Below, piece after piece: positions 52,984-62,441 of a stretch of DNA of 64,000 bases (position 1 is its first letter; every line of letters starts with the position of its first letter). The stretch is from the NCBI RefSeq assembly GCF_000761485.1, contig NZ_JPMX01000118.1:83017-147016 (forward strand), in the 5' to 3' direction. The position numbers were made by a program, and so were the translations under genes. Below the pieces are notes generated by a model. It worked only from the letters and a program-made list of their open reading frames with translations. It made no database searches and was not told the DNA's origin. This DNA comes from Modestobacter caceresii. GTDB taxonomy: Bacteria; Actinomycetota; Actinomycetes; Mycobacteriales; Geodermatophilaceae.

Positions 52984-54621
52984 TCAGCCGGCCCGCTTGA
53001 CCTGGACGGTCTCCTGGCCCCGCTCACGAGCGTCCATGGCCTCGGCCTCGGGCTCGTTGACCTGCAGCGACTCACCGTCGGAGGTCGTGAACCGACCGTA
53101 GAAGGTCTCGACCGCCGACTCGAGGCTGGCGATGGTGTCGTCCTCGAGCTTCTTCGAGCTCCGGATCGAGTCGAAGACGACGTTGTCGCCCCGGTCGACG
53201 AACTCCAGGAACTCCGACTCGAAGCGGCGGACGTCGGGCACCGGCACCTTGTCCAGCTTCCCGGTGGTGCCCAGCCACAGCGAGACGACCTCGCGCTCGA
53301 CCGGGTACGGGGAGTACTGACCCTGCTTGAGCAGCTCGACCAGACGCTGACCCCGCTCCAGGGTCGCCCGGCTGGAGGCATCCAGGTCGGAGGAGAAGGA
53401 GGCGAAGGCCTCCAGCTCGCGGAACTGGGCCAGGTCCAGCCGCAGCCGACCGGCGACCGACTTCATCGCCTTGATCTGCGCCGAACCGCCCACCCGGGAG
53501 ACCGACACACCGACGTTGATCGCCGGGCGGACACCGGAGTTGAAGAGGCCGGTCTCCAGGAAGATCTGGCCGTCGGTGATCGAGATGACGTTGGTCGGGA
53601 TGTACGCCGAGACGTCGTTGCCCTTGGTCTCGATGAGCGGCAGACCGGTCATCGAGCCCGCACCCAGCTCGTCGTTGAGCTTCGCGCAACGCTCCAGCAG
53701 GCGGGAGTGCAAGTAGAAGACGTCGCCGGGGTAGGCCTCACGGCCCGGCGGGCGGCGCAGCAGCAGCGACACGGCGCGGTAGGCCTCGGCCTGCTTGGAC
53801 AGGTCGTCGAACACGATCAGGACATGCTTGCCCTCGTACATCCAGTGCTGGCCGATGGCCGAGCCGGTGTAGGGGGCGATGTACTTGAAGCCGGCGGCCT
53901 CGGAGGCGGGGGCGGCGACGATGGTCGTGTACTCCATCGCGCCGGCGTCCTCGAGCGCGGCCTTGGTCGCCGCGATCGTCGACCCCTTCTGGCCGACCGC
54001 CACGTAGATGCAGCGCACCTGCTGGGCCGGGTCACCGGTCGCCCAGGCCTGCTTCTGGTTGATGATCGTGTCCAGCGCGATCGCCGACTTGCCGGTCTGC
54101 CGGTCGCCGATGATCAGCTGCCGCTGACCGCGACCGATCGGCGTCATGGCGTCGATGGCCTTGATGCCGGTCTGCATCGGCTCGTGCACCGACTGCCGCT
54201 GCACCACGGTCGGCGCCTGCAGCTCCAGGGCGCGCCGGGTGGTGGTCTCGATCGGGCTGCCGCCGTCGATGGCGTTGCCCAGCGGGTCGACGACCCGGCC
54301 GAGGAAGCCGTCGCCGACGGGGACCGAGAGGACCTCGCCGGTCCGGCGGACCGTCTGGCCCTCCTCGATGCCGGAGAAGTCACCCAGGATGACGACGCCG
54401 ACCTCGCGCACGTCGAGGTTCAGGGCCAGGCCACGCACGCCGCCCTCGAACTCGAGCAGCTCGTTGGTCATGACCGAGGGCAGGCCCTCGACCCGGGCGA
54501 TCCCGTCGCCGGACTCGGTGACGACCCCGACCTCTTCCCGGGAGACGTCCGGGGTGTAGTCGGTGACGTAGTTCTGGATGGCACTGCGGATCTCGTCCGC
54601 GGAGATCGTCAGCTCGGCCAT
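52984..54621 (-). CDS. atpA: ATP synthase F1 subunit alpha
   Basis: Non-catalytic nucleotide-binding subunit of 545 aa. P-loop [13 protein letters not shown], the alpha signature [18 protein letters not shown] and the N-terminal helix [12 protein letters not shown] are present. It extends about 30-35 residues beyond the usual end with an acidic then basic tail ([23 protein letters not shown]), comparable in place to the mycobacterial alpha C-terminal extension that suppresses ATP hydrolysis. Confidence 0.98.
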   Translation of the reverse strand: MAELTISADEIRSAIQNYVTDYTPDVSREEVGVVTESGDGIARVEGLPSVMTNELLEFEGGVRGLALNLDVREVGVVILGDFSGIEEGQTVRRTGEVLSVPVGDGFLGRVVDPLGNAIDGGSPIETTTRRALELQAPTVVQRQSVHEPMQTGIKAIDAMTPIGRGQRQLIIGDRQTGKSAIALDTIINQKQAWATGDPAQQVRCIYVAVGQKGSTIAATKAALEDAGAMEYTTIVAAPASEAAGFKYIAPYTGSAIGQHWMYEGKHVLIVFDDLSKQAEAYRAVSLLLRRPPGREAYPGDVFYLHSRLLERCAKLNDELGAGSMTGLPLIETKGNDVSAYIPTNVISITDGQIFLETGLFNSGVRPAINVGVSVSRVGGSAQIKAMKSVAGRLRLDLAQFRELEAFASFSSDLDASSRATLERGQRLVELLKQGQYSPYPVEREVVSLWLGTTGKLDKVPVPDVRRFESEFLEFVDRGDNVVFDSIRSSKKLEDDTIASLESAVETFYGRFTTSDGESLQVNEPEAEAMDARERGQETVQVKRAG

Positions 54622-54686
54622 GGCTCTGCGTCCTCTTCCTGCTGGTGTCTGTGGTGGTGCGGTGCGGCGGTGCCGGTCGAGCTGGT

Positions 54687-55517
54687 TCAGCCGGCGAGCC
54701 GCCGGCCGCTGGCCTCGAGTCGCGCAGCGATGCTGCCGTTGATGACCTCGTCGTCCACCCGGACGACCAGGCCACCGAGCACGTCGGGGTCGACTTGGAC
54801 CTGCAGGCCCATCGTCCGCCCGTAGAGCCGGCCGAGCACGTCGATCAGCCGCTGCTCCTGCACGGCGGTCAACGGGACCGCCGAGGTCACGTGGGCGACC
54901 GAGCGCCCCCGGCGCCGGGCGGCCATCGTGGAGAGCCGCTCGACCTCGTTCTCCGGGTTGTGCACGTGCGAGCTGGTCAGTGCGTTCCGCACCAGCCGCT
55001 CGGTCACCGGGCTGACCCGACCGGAGAGCAGCCGGTCGAGGAGGGCGGTCTTGCCCTCCCGCGGCGCGGACCGGTCACCCAGGATGCGGGCGAGGTCGGC
55101 GTCGCCGGCCACGATGCGGCCGAAGCGGAACAGCTCGTCCTCGACCCCCTCCAGCTCGCCACGCGCGTCGGCGGCGTCCAGCGCCGCCTCGGTGCCGAGG
55201 GTCTCGGTGGCCTCCACGAGGTCCCGCGGGCGGGACCAGCGCTGCCGGGCGACCGTCTCGACGACCGACATCGTGTCGGCGCCGAGCTGGCCGGAGAGCA
55301 GCCGCCGAGTTAGGCCGGCGCGGTCGTCGGGCCGCACGGAGGCGTCCGACAGCGCGCGTCGCAGCGACGGCTGGCTGTCCAGCAGGTTCGCCACCGCGAA
55401 GAGCTCGTCGGCCAGGGTGAGCAGGACGTCACCGTGGTTGCGGCTGCGAGCCCCCTGGGACTTCTCCTGGAGGCTCGCCCGCGACTCCTCCATCGCGGCC
55501 CGGCTGGAGGCGTGCAT
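54687..55517 (-). CDS. atpH: ATP synthase F1 subunit delta
   Basis: Peripheral-stalk subunit of 276 aa, long as usual in actinobacteria (~180 elsewhere). OSCP-type C-terminal region [27 protein letters not shown] and [27 protein letters not shown] is clear. Unlike mycobacteria it is not fused to subunit b; its ATG overlaps the atpF stop by four bases. Confidence 0.95.
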   Translation of the reverse strand: MHASSRAAMEESRASLQEKSQGARSRNHGDVLLTLADELFAVANLLDSQPSLRRALSDASVRPDDRAGLTRRLLSGQLGADTMSVVETVARQRWSRPRDLVEATETLGTEAALDAADARGELEGVEDELFRFGRIVAGDADLARILGDRSAPREGKTALLDRLLSGRVSPVTERLVRNALTSSHVHNPENEVERLSTMAARRRGRSVAHVTSAVPLTAVQEQRLIDVLGRLYGRTMGLQVQVDPDVLGGLVVRVDDEVINGSIAARLEASGRRLAG

Positions 55518-56125
55518 CAGCGCTTGCCCTCGGGGACGTACACCGAGCTGCCGGTGTTGGCGCCATCCGCCGGCTGCACCGCGCCGTTCCCGGCGGGGTT
55601 GCTCGCGGCCATCTGGTCCAGCTCGTCGAGGAACCGGTCGACGGTCCCGCTGCGGCGGGCGTCGTCGGCCAGGGACTCGCCGACCACCCGGCCGGCCAGC
55701 TCGACGGCGAGGCTGCCGATCTGGCCACGCAGCTCGGCCACGACCTGCTGACGGGAGGCAGCGAGCTGCTCCTCGCCACGGGCCACGATCCGGGCCGACT
55801 CCTCCTGGGCCTGGGCGCGCAGCTGCTCGATGATCTGCTGCCCCTCGGCCCGGGCGGAGTCCCGGATCTGGGCGGCCTCGTTGCGGGCTTCAGCGAGCTG
55901 GGCCCGGTACTGCTCCAGCGCCGCCTTGGCCTCGGCCTGCATGGCCTCGGCCCGCTCGATCCCGCCCTCGATCGCAGCGCGCCGGGCCTGGAAGACCTGC
56001 TCGAACCGTGGCGCGACGAACTTGACCACCACGAACAGCAGGACCGCGAAGGCGATCAGGCCGACGATGATCTCGCCGAAGGGCGGGAGGAGCGGGTTCG
56101 CGCTCTCCGCAGCCAGGATGCTCAT
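55517..56125 (-). CDS. atpF: ATP synthase Fo subunit b
   Basis: Peripheral-stalk subunit of 202 aa: N-terminal membrane helix (FGEIIVGLIAFAVLLFVVVKF) then a long Ala/Glu-rich coiled coil (GGIERAEAMQAEAKAALEQY onward) and a short Pro/Gly tail. Stop overlaps atpH. Confidence 0.96.
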   Translation of the reverse strand: MSILAAESANPLLPPFGEIIVGLIAFAVLLFVVVKFVAPRFEQVFQARRAAIEGGIERAEAMQAEAKAALEQYRAQLAEARNEAAQIRDSARAEGQQIIEQLRAQAQEESARIVARGEEQLAASRQQVVAELRGQIGSLAVELAGRVVGESLADDARRSGTVDRFLDELDQMAASNPAGNGAVQPADGANTGSSVYVPEGKR

Positions 56126-56180
56126 GCTCTCAACGTCCTCGTCTGGGTGTCAGTGACCGAACTCGTCCGACGAGTGCGGA

Positions 56181-56411
56181 TCAGGTGCCGTAGACGAGGG
56201 GGGCGACGAAGCCGATCAGTGCCAGCGCCTCGGCCAGGGCGAAGCCCAGGAAGGCGTAGGTACGGGTCAGGCCGGCCGACTCGGGCTGACGTGCGGTGGC
56301 CTGGATGTAGGCGGCCCAGACGAGGCCCACACCGATGCCGGGGCCGATCGTGGCGATGCCGTAGCCGACCGAACCGATGCTGCCCTCGAGCTCTGCGAGT
56401 ACCTCGATCAT
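56181..56411 (-). CDS. atpE: ATP synthase Fo subunit c
   Basis: Two-helix ring subunit of 76 aa. Helix 1 carries the glycine-rich motif [16 protein letters not shown]; the polar loop is ARQPE; helix 2 holds the ion-binding Glu61 in [14 protein letters not shown]. The absence of extra liganding polar residues points to proton coupling. It is 112 bp after atpB. Confidence 0.97.
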   Translation of the reverse strand: MIEVLAELEGSIGSVGYGIATIGPGIGVGLVWAAYIQATARQPESAGLTRTYAFLGFALAEALALIGFVAPLVYGT

Positions 56412-56523
56412 TGCGGGGTGTTCCTCCTGTGTCGTCGCCCGGCGGTCACCGGGCGGCTGGCGGGGTCCTGCGGGTGGTGCAGTTCATGGGAGCGGCCCGG
56501 CGTGCGGGCCACCGTGGTGCGGA

Positions 56524-57351
56524 TCAGTGGGCCGCTTCGACGGAGCCGTTGAGGTAGGTGCCCATCAGCATCGTGAAGACGTAGGCCTGCAGGAAGATGA
56601 CCAGCAGCTCGAAGAAGGTCATCACGATCGCCATCAGCGCGGAGATCGGCCCGAACACCGCCGAGAAGTTGCCGACCGACAGCAGGTAGGTGGCCCCGAG
56701 GGCGAACGTCACCAGCAGCATGTGGCCGGCGAACATGTTCGCGAAGAGCCGGATCGCCAGCGTGAACGGCCGCACGATGAAGTTCTGCAGCAGTTCCAGC
56801 GGCGTGATCAGCAGGTACATCGGCTTCGGCACGCCGGGCAGGAACATGATGTCCCGGAAGTAGGGCCACAGCCCCTGGTTCTTGATGCCGACCACGATGT
56901 AGACGACCCAGCAGATGAGCGCCAGCACCAGCGGGAAGGCGAACTTCGACATCGGCGAGATCTGGGCGAAGGGGATGATCGCCATCAGGTTGTTCGCCAG
57001 GATGAAGAAGAACAGCGAGGCGAGGAACGGGGCGAACGGAAGGCCCTTGGGGCCGACGACGTCCCGGGCGATCCCGTCGCGGATGAACGAGTAGCCGGTC
57101 TCGCCGATGAACTGCATCTTGCCGGGGACGATCTCCGGCTTGCGGACCGTGGCCACCAGGAAGGCGATCATGGCCAGCGTGGCCACCCAGGCGATGATCG
57201 TGATCCGGGTGATCTCGAAGCCGACACCCAGCACGGAGAAGCTGGTCAGAACCTCGGGGTAGAACTCACCGATGCCCGGGGGCGTGAAGCCGCCGCCGGG
57301 GTCGCTCTCCACAGCGAGCACGTCGCCGAGCGCGTGGGCGCTGGAGGTCAC
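56524..57351 (-). CDS. atpB: ATP synthase Fo subunit a
   Basis: Proton-channel subunit of 275 aa with five to six helices. The essential arginine is in FTLAIRLFANMFAGH; FGPISALMAIVMTFFELLVIFLQAYVFTML ends the protein. GTG 57351 overlaps the stop of the upstream AtpZ-like gene (GTGA) and has an AAGGG ribosome site, so this start is preferred over the long upstream frame. Confidence 0.96.
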   Translation of the reverse strand: MTSSAHALGDVLAVESDPGGGFTPPGIGEFYPEVLTSFSVLGVGFEITRITIIAWVATLAMIAFLVATVRKPEIVPGKMQFIGETGYSFIRDGIARDVVGPKGLPFAPFLASLFFFILANNLMAIIPFAQISPMSKFAFPLVLALICWVVYIVVGIKNQGLWPYFRDIMFLPGVPKPMYLLITPLELLQNFIVRPFTLAIRLFANMFAGHMLLVTFALGATYLLSVGNFSAVFGPISALMAIVMTFFELLVIFLQAYVFTMLMGTYLNGSVEAAH

Positions 57352-57671
57352 CGTTGTCCCTTCTGCGTCCTGGGCCGGCTCCGTCGTCCGCCCGGGGGGT
57401 GTCCGGCGTCCCGCCCGGGGGCCGGGTCGGGTTCGCCGTATGTCTTGACCACCACGTAGATGGCCACTGCCACGCCGAGGATGATCCCGACCGGGAAGAA
57501 CACTCGCGTGTCCAGCCACTGGTCGATCAGCCACCCGACCCCGCCCCACACCGCCATCCCGGACAGGAGCGTCCCGGTGACCGCCCAGCCCATGTCGGCC
57601 CCGCTGGGCTGACGAGCTGCACGCGCAGGTCGTGGTCGGGCGCCCCCAGGTTCGGAGGTGTCCTCGGCCAT
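57348..57671 (-). CDS. AtpZ/AtpI-like two-helix membrane protein
   Basis: Protein of 107 aa with a polar N-terminus, two membrane helices (WAVTGTLLSGMAVWGGVGWLI and VFFPVGIILGVAVAIYVVV) and a basic Pro/Arg tail. Size and position directly before atpB fit the AtpZ-type assembly/ion-channel accessory protein (GVGWLIDQWLDT motif). Translationally coupled to atpB. A GTG four codons upstream is an alternative start. Confidence 0.82.
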   Translation of the reverse strand: MAEDTSEPGGARPRPARAARQPSGADMGWAVTGTLLSGMAVWGGVGWLIDQWLDTRVFFPVGIILGVAVAIYVVVKTYGEPDPAPGRDAGHPPGGRRSRPRTQKGQR

Positions 57672-57685
57672 CGCTTCGGACACTA

Positions 57686-58156
57686 TCAGCCGCGCGGTGC
57701 CGGGTTTTCCGGGGAACGCTGCTGCTCCCCCGGTGGGGTCGGCGGTGGCACGTAGAACAACTGGCGGGTCCAGACCCAGCGCAGCTGCACACCGCTCCAC
57801 AGCAGCGCGCCGGCGACCACCGTCCAGGCCAGCACCTGCCGGTCCGGCCACCCGTCGGCCGGCAGGCCGGTCAGCAGCGGGAAGAGCACCAGCGCCTTGA
57901 GCCCGAACGTGCCCAGCGCGGCCGGCATCGTCCAGGTGTCGTCCACCTTGCCGGCCCACGCGACGACCAGTCCGGAGACGCAGAAGAACGCCGTCACGAC
58001 GGTCGCACCGATGACGACGGTCAGCGCATCCGCCCAGCTCAGGGCCACCCCGACGGCGAGGGCAGCCACCACGGTCACCACCGCGGTGACCAGCAGCCCG
58101 ATCCGTAGGAAGGACAGGTCCCAGGGTGCGTCCCCGGTCGCCCGGGCGCCGCTCAT
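57686..58156 (-). CDS. ATP synthase I (AtpI)-like membrane protein
   Basis: Protein of 156 aa with four membrane helices, e.g. FLRIGLLVTAVVTVVAALAVGVAL and VVIGATVVTAFFCVSGLVVAW, and a Pro-rich tail ending near ENPAPRG. Position between wecA and the AtpZ-like gene matches the AtpI-type gene of mycobacteria (Rv1303, from memory), thought to help assemble the c-ring. Start ATG overlaps the wecA stop (ATGA). Confidence 0.82.
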   Translation of the reverse strand: MSGARATGDAPWDLSFLRIGLLVTAVVTVVAALAVGVALSWADALTVVIGATVVTAFFCVSGLVVAWAGKVDDTWTMPAALGTFGLKALVLFPLLTGLPADGWPDRQVLAWTVVAGALLWSGVQLRWVWTRQLFYVPPPTPPGEQQRSPENPAPRG

Positions 58157-59403
58157 CGGCGCACCCCGGCCGGGGTGGACGGCGCGACCGGGGTCGGGGG
58201 GCGCGTCGCCCCGGCGCCGTCCCGGACGGCACGGCTGGCGGGGTGCGCGGCGCGGCTGCGCTCCTTCATCGCCGCGAGCTCGGCCTCACGGGCCGCGATC
58301 GCCGCCCGGCGGGCGCGTGGGCTCAGCACCACGACCACGCCCACCACCAGCAGCGCACCCACGATGACCAGGACCTCGACGGTGCCACCGGTGATGGACA
58401 GGGCGACGGCGCCGAAGCTGAGCAGCGCGGCCCAGAAGTACATGATCAGCACCGCCCGGCGGTGCGAGTGTCCGATCGACAGCAGCCGGTGGTGCAGGTG
58501 CATCTTGTCCGGACTGAACGGCGACCGGCCCCGCCGGGTGCGGCGCACCACGGCCATCAGCAGGTCGATGAACGGGATGAAGAGCACCGCGATCGGCACG
58601 AGCAGCGGCAGGGTCAGGGGCAGCAGGCTGGCCGCCGAGCCGAGGGTCTGGGAGTCGGTCTGCCCGGTGGCCGAGACCGCGGCGGCCGACAGCATCAGCC
58701 CGACCAGCATCGAGCCGGAGTCGCCCATGAAGATCCGGGCCGGGCTGAAGTTGTGCGGCAAGAAGCCCAGACAGGATCCCGCCAGCACGGCGGTGATCAG
58801 CGCCGGTGCGCTGGCGACGTCGTCGAAGCCGACCAGCCCCAGGTGGTAGCTGTAGGCGAAGAAGGCCAGGGCGGCGATCGCCGAGACGCCGGCCGCCAGC
58901 CCGTCCAGCCCGTCGATGAAGTTCAGCGCGTTGACCGTCAGGACGGTCAGCAGGATCGTCGCCGGCACCCCGACGTCCGGGCCCAGGGAGAGGGTGCCGA
59001 TGTCGGCGACCGGCAGGAACACGTAGGCCAGCTGCACGCCGAGCAGCACCATGACCCCGGCCGCGGCGATCTGACCGGTCAGCTTGGTGAGCGCGTCCAG
59101 GCCGAACCGGTCGTCGAGCACCCCCAGCGCGCAGATCAGCCCGCCGGCGACCAGGACGGCGATCGTCTGGGTGCTGAACTCGAAGCTGCGCTGCAGCGAC
59201 GGCAGCTGCGAGGCGACCAGGACGCCGGCCGCGACGCCGAGGTACATCGCCACTCCCCCGCCCCGCGGGGTCGGGATGACGTGCACGTCGCGGTCACGGA
59301 CCGCCGCCATCACCCGGAACCGGACCGCCGCCACCCGCACCACCGGCGTGGCCAGGAAGGTGACCAGCGCCGCGGCGAGGAGGACGACGGCGTACTCGCG
59401 CAC
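58153..59403 (-). CDS. wecA: WecA/MraY family undecaprenyl-phosphate glycosyl-1-phosphate transferase
   Basis: Polytopic membrane enzyme of 416 aa that loads a sugar-1-phosphate (GlcNAc-1-P in mycobacterial WecA) onto a polyprenyl phosphate, starting arabinogalactan- or polysaccharide-linker synthesis. Motifs: VIPTPRGGGVAMYLG, LGVLDDRFGLDALTK, VNALNFIDGLDGLAAG, FMGDSGSMLVG and the histidine motif DKMHLHHRLL. A charged, possibly coiled C-terminal tail (from ~residue 360) is extra. It starts 3 bp after glyA and overlaps the AtpI-like gene. Confidence 0.93.
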   Translation of the reverse strand: MREYAVVLLAAALVTFLATPVVRVAAVRFRVMAAVRDRDVHVIPTPRGGGVAMYLGVAAGVLVASQLPSLQRSFEFSTQTIAVLVAGGLICALGVLDDRFGLDALTKLTGQIAAAGVMVLLGVQLAYVFLPVADIGTLSLGPDVGVPATILLTVLTVNALNFIDGLDGLAAGVSAIAALAFFAYSYHLGLVGFDDVASAPALITAVLAGSCLGFLPHNFSPARIFMGDSGSMLVGLMLSAAAVSATGQTDSQTLGSAASLLPLTLPLLVPIAVLFIPFIDLLMAVVRRTRRGRSPFSPDKMHLHHRLLSIGHSHRRAVLIMYFWAALLSFGAVALSITGGTVEVLVIVGALLVVGVVVVLSPRARRAAIAAREAELAAMKERSRAAHPASRAVRDGAGATRPPTPVAPSTPAGVRR

Positions 59404-59406
59404 GGC

Positions 59407-60714
59407 TCAGCCGACGCGCGTGGGCTCGGGATAGGCAGGGTGGGCGCCGACCAGCTCGCGCACCCCGGCCGCGACCTCGGTCGTCCGGGAGCCGTCGGCG
59501 TCCCGGATCGCGGTGCCGATGAGCGAGGCGATCGACTTCATGTCGTCCTCCACCATGCCCTGCGTGGTGACCGAGGGGCTGCCGACCCGGACCCCGGAGG
59601 CGACCGAGGCCGGCTGTGGGTCGAAGGGGATGGCGTTCTTGTTCAGCACGATGCCGGCCGCGTCGCAGCGGGCCTCGGCGACCTTGCCGGTGACCGGCTC
59701 GCCGGCGGTGTCGGTGACCTCGCGCAGGTCCAGCAGCGCCAGGTGGGTGTCGGTGCCACCGGCGACCGGCCGCAGGCCCTCGGCGGCCAGGCCCTCGGTG
59801 AGCGCCTGGGCGTTGGTGATCACCTGGCGGGCGTAGGCCTGGTACTCGGGCTGCAGGCACTCCTTGAGGTTCACCGCCTTGGCCGCGATGGCGTGCATGA
59901 GCGGGCCGCCCTGCATCATCGGGAAGGCCGACTTGTCGATGGCCTTGGCGTGCTCGGCCTTGCAGACGATGGCCCCGCCACGAGGGCCGCGCAGCACCTT
60001 GTGCGTGGTGAAGGTGACGACGTCGGCGTAGGGCACCGGCGAGGGGATCGACTTGCCGGCCACCAGGCCGATGAAGTGGGCCGCGTCGACCATGAAGACC
60101 GCGCCGACCTCGTCGGCGATCTCCCGGAAGGCGGCGAAGTCGATCAGCCGCGGGATCGCCGAGCCGCCGGCCACGATCAGCTTGGGCCGGTGCTCGCGGG
60201 CGAGGTCACGGACCTGGTCGTAGTCGATGTGCTCGGTACCAGCGTCGACCCCGTACTGGACGGCGTTGAACCACTTGCCGGAGAAGGAGACCTTGGTGCC
60301 GTGGGTGAGGTGCCCGCCGTGCGGCAGCGCCATGCCCAGCAGCGTGTCGCCGGGCTGCAGGAAGGCACCGTAGGCCGCCAGGTTCGCGCTGGCACCGGAG
60401 TGCGGCTGCAGGTTGACGTGCTCTGCGCCGAACAGCTCCTTGCCCCGGGCGATGCCGATCTCCTCGGCCCGGTCGACGACCTCGCAGCCGCCGTAGTACC
60501 GACGCCCCGGGTAGCCCTCGGCGTACTTGTTCGACAGCGTGCTCCCCAGCGCGGCCAGGACGGCGGGGCTGGTGAAGTTCTCGCTGGCGATCAGCTGCAG
60601 GCCGCCCCGCAGCCGGTCGAGCTCGTCGAGGACGACGCCGGAGATCTCCGGGTCGAAGTCGGCCAGGGCGTCGAAGTCCGGGCCCCAGTAGGGGGTGGTG
60701 GCCGGGGTGCTCAT
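59407..60714 (-). CDS. glyA: Serine hydroxymethyltransferase
   Basis: PLP enzyme of 435 aa converting serine and tetrahydrofolate to glycine and 5,10-methylene-THF. Lysine motif VVTFTTHKVLRGPRGG, YPGRRYYGGCEVVDRAE and HSGASANLAAYGAFL are conserved. AGGAG lies 10 nt before the ATG. In many actinobacteria a glyA gene sits at this place between the YrdC/Sua5-type gene and wecA. Confidence 0.97.
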   Translation of the reverse strand: MSTPATTPYWGPDFDALADFDPEISGVVLDELDRLRGGLQLIASENFTSPAVLAALGSTLSNKYAEGYPGRRYYGGCEVVDRAEEIGIARGKELFGAEHVNLQPHSGASANLAAYGAFLQPGDTLLGMALPHGGHLTHGTKVSFSGKWFNAVQYGVDAGTEHIDYDQVRDLAREHRPKLIVAGGSAIPRLIDFAAFREIADEVGAVFMVDAAHFIGLVAGKSIPSPVPYADVVTFTTHKVLRGPRGGAIVCKAEHAKAIDKSAFPMMQGGPLMHAIAAKAVNLKECLQPEYQAYARQVITNAQALTEGLAAEGLRPVAGGTDTHLALLDLREVTDTAGEPVTGKVAEARCDAAGIVLNKNAIPFDPQPASVASGVRVGSPSVTTQGMVEDDMKSIASLIGTAIRDADGSRTTEVAAGVRELVGAHPAYPEPTRVG

Positions 60715-60903
60715 CGCGGGTGCACTCCTGCTGCTCGGTGCGGGTGCCCGCGTGCACTCGTCGATGAGGGGCGCGCGGCTGTCGCACCACGGTATCGCTG
60801 TGGCCTGGCGATGCTCCGCATCGCACCGCGGCCGGCCGCCGATCCTCGTGCGGTGAGTCGCCCGGGACGGCCGTCGGACGCGGTGCGGCCCGGAGGGCGC
60901 CGG

Positions 60904-61563
60904 TCAGTCGGTGATGTCGGGGACGACCTCGCGCAGCTGCTCCAGCCCGATGACCCCCAGGCGCAGCACCCGGGGGGTGGGGGCCGTGCAGTCGACGATC
61001 GTGCTGGGCGCCGATCCGGTGCGCGGTCCCCCGTCCAGGACCACCGCCGCGTGCTCGCCCAGCTGGTAGGCCGCCTCCGCCGCGGTCGTGCCGGCCGGAC
61101 GGCCGGAGCGGTTGGCGCTGGAGACCGCCAGCGGGCCGGTGCGCCGCAGCAGGTCCCGGGTGACGTCGTCGTCCGGCAGCCGGACGGCGACCGTCCCCTC
61201 GGCGTCCCCGAGGTCCCACGCCAGCGACGGTGCGTGCTCCACCACCAGGGTCAGCCCCCCGGGCCAGAAGGCCGCGGCCAGCTCGTGGGCCACCTGGGGC
61301 ACGGTGACGACCAGACCGGCCAGCGTGGACGCCTCCCCCACCAGCACCGGGACGGGCATGTTGCGGCCCCGGTTCTTGGCCGCCAGCAGCCGGGTGACGG
61401 CGCCCGGGGTGAAGGCGTCGGCGGCCACCCCGTAGACGGTGTCGGTCGGGAGCAGGACGAGCTCACCACGGGACAGCGCCATGGCGGCAGCGGTCAGTCC
61501 TGCCTCGCGCTGGTCAGGGTCACTGCAGTCGAAGACGTCGGCCACGGCTCGGGAGTCTGTCAC
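60904..61563 (-). CDS. L-threonylcarbamoyladenylate synthase (Sua5/YrdC/TsaC family)
   Basis: Protein of 219 aa that makes threonylcarbamoyl-AMP from Thr, bicarbonate and ATP for the universal t6A37 tRNA modification. YrdC core: GELVLLPTDTVYGVAADAF, AKNRGRNMPVPVLV, TVAVRLPDDDVTRDLLRRTGPLAVSSANRSGRPAGTT. Lacks the C-terminal Sua5 domain, hence TsaC-like length. Its ATG overlaps the prmC stop (ATGA). Confidence 0.93.
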   Translation of the reverse strand: MTDSRAVADVFDCSDPDQREAGLTAAAMALSRGELVLLPTDTVYGVAADAFTPGAVTRLLAAKNRGRNMPVPVLVGEASTLAGLVVTVPQVAHELAAAFWPGGLTLVVEHAPSLAWDLGDAEGTVAVRLPDDDVTRDLLRRTGPLAVSSANRSGRPAGTTAAEAAYQLGEHAAVVLDGGPRTGSAPSTIVDCTAPTPRVLRLGVIGLEQLREVVPDITD

Positions 61564-62441
61564 TGCCCCCGCGGGGACGACCGGGCGGTCGTGTAGCGCG
61601 GCCGGTCGGCGAGGTCACGGTGGTCGGCGACGTCGGCCCACCGGCCGTGGGCCCGGACCAGCGCCGGCAGCGCACTCCCCTGCTGATCGGCGTGCTCGAT
61701 GCCCAGCCAGCCGCCGGGGCGCAGCAGGCGGGCGGCGGTGCTCAGCATCCCGCGGACGACGTCGAGCCCGTCCGGCCCGCCCCACAGCGCCAGCGGCGGG
61801 TCGTGCTCGGTGACCTCCCGGGGCAACCGGGCACCGTCGGGCACGTAGGGCGGGTTGGAGACGACGACGTCCACGGCGCCGTCCAGCTCGGACAGCAGCG
61901 CCGGGTCGGTCATGTCGCCGGCCAGCACCTCGACGGGGGTGTCACCGGCAGCGGCGCGGGCCGCGGCGTTGTGCCGGGTCCACTCGATCGCCGCGGCGTC
62001 CCGCTCGACGGCCACGACCCGGGCGCCGGGGTGCTCGTTGGCCACCGAGAGCGCTATCGCACCGGAGCCCGCTCCCAGGTCGACGACGGTGGGCGCGGCC
62101 AGCCCGGCGATCCTGGTCAACACCCAGCCGGCGAGGAGCTCGGTCTCCGGCCGGGGCACGAAGACCCCGGGACCGACCGACAGCTCGAGGTGCCGGAAGG
62201 GTGCGGTCCCGGTGAGGTGCTGCAGCGGGACCCGGACGGCGCGCTCCTCGACCAGAGCGGCGTACCGGGCTGCCTGCTCGCCGGGGACCTCGCCGAGGGT
62301 CAGCAGCGCCGTGCGCGTGACCCCGAGGACGGCGGCCAGCAGCAGCTCGGCGTCCACCCGGGGCGACTCCACGCCGGCCGCGGCGAGCCGCCGGACGGCG
62401 TCGCCGAGCAGCGCCCGGCCGGTCGACGGGGTGGCGCTCAG
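61560..62441 (-). CDS. prmC: Release factor glutamine methyltransferase PrmC
   Basis: Methylates the GGQ glutamine of release factors. SAM site [16 protein letters not shown], catalytic SNPPYVPDG, and N-terminal helices [15 protein letters not shown]. The first ATG/GTG/TTG in frame is GTG 62372, but family sequence continues upstream ([18 protein letters not shown]); the only initiator that includes it is a CTG at 62441 overlapping the prfA stop as CTGA. That start is proposed here; with GTG 62372 the protein would be 270 aa and lack the first helix. Coupled to prfA, its substrate gene. Confidence 0.88.
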   Translation of the reverse strand: MSATPSTGRALLGDAVRRLAAAGVESPRVDAELLLAAVLGVTRTALLTLGEVPGEQAARYAALVEERAVRVPLQHLTGTAPFRHLELSVGPGVFVPRPETELLAGWVLTRIAGLAAPTVVDLGAGSGAIALSVANEHPGARVVAVERDAAAIEWTRHNAAARAAAGDTPVEVLAGDMTDPALLSELDGAVDVVVSNPPYVPDGARLPREVTEHDPPLALWGGPDGLDVVRGMLSTAARLLRPGGWLGIEHADQQGSALPALVRAHGRWADVADHRDLADRPRYTTARSSPRGQ

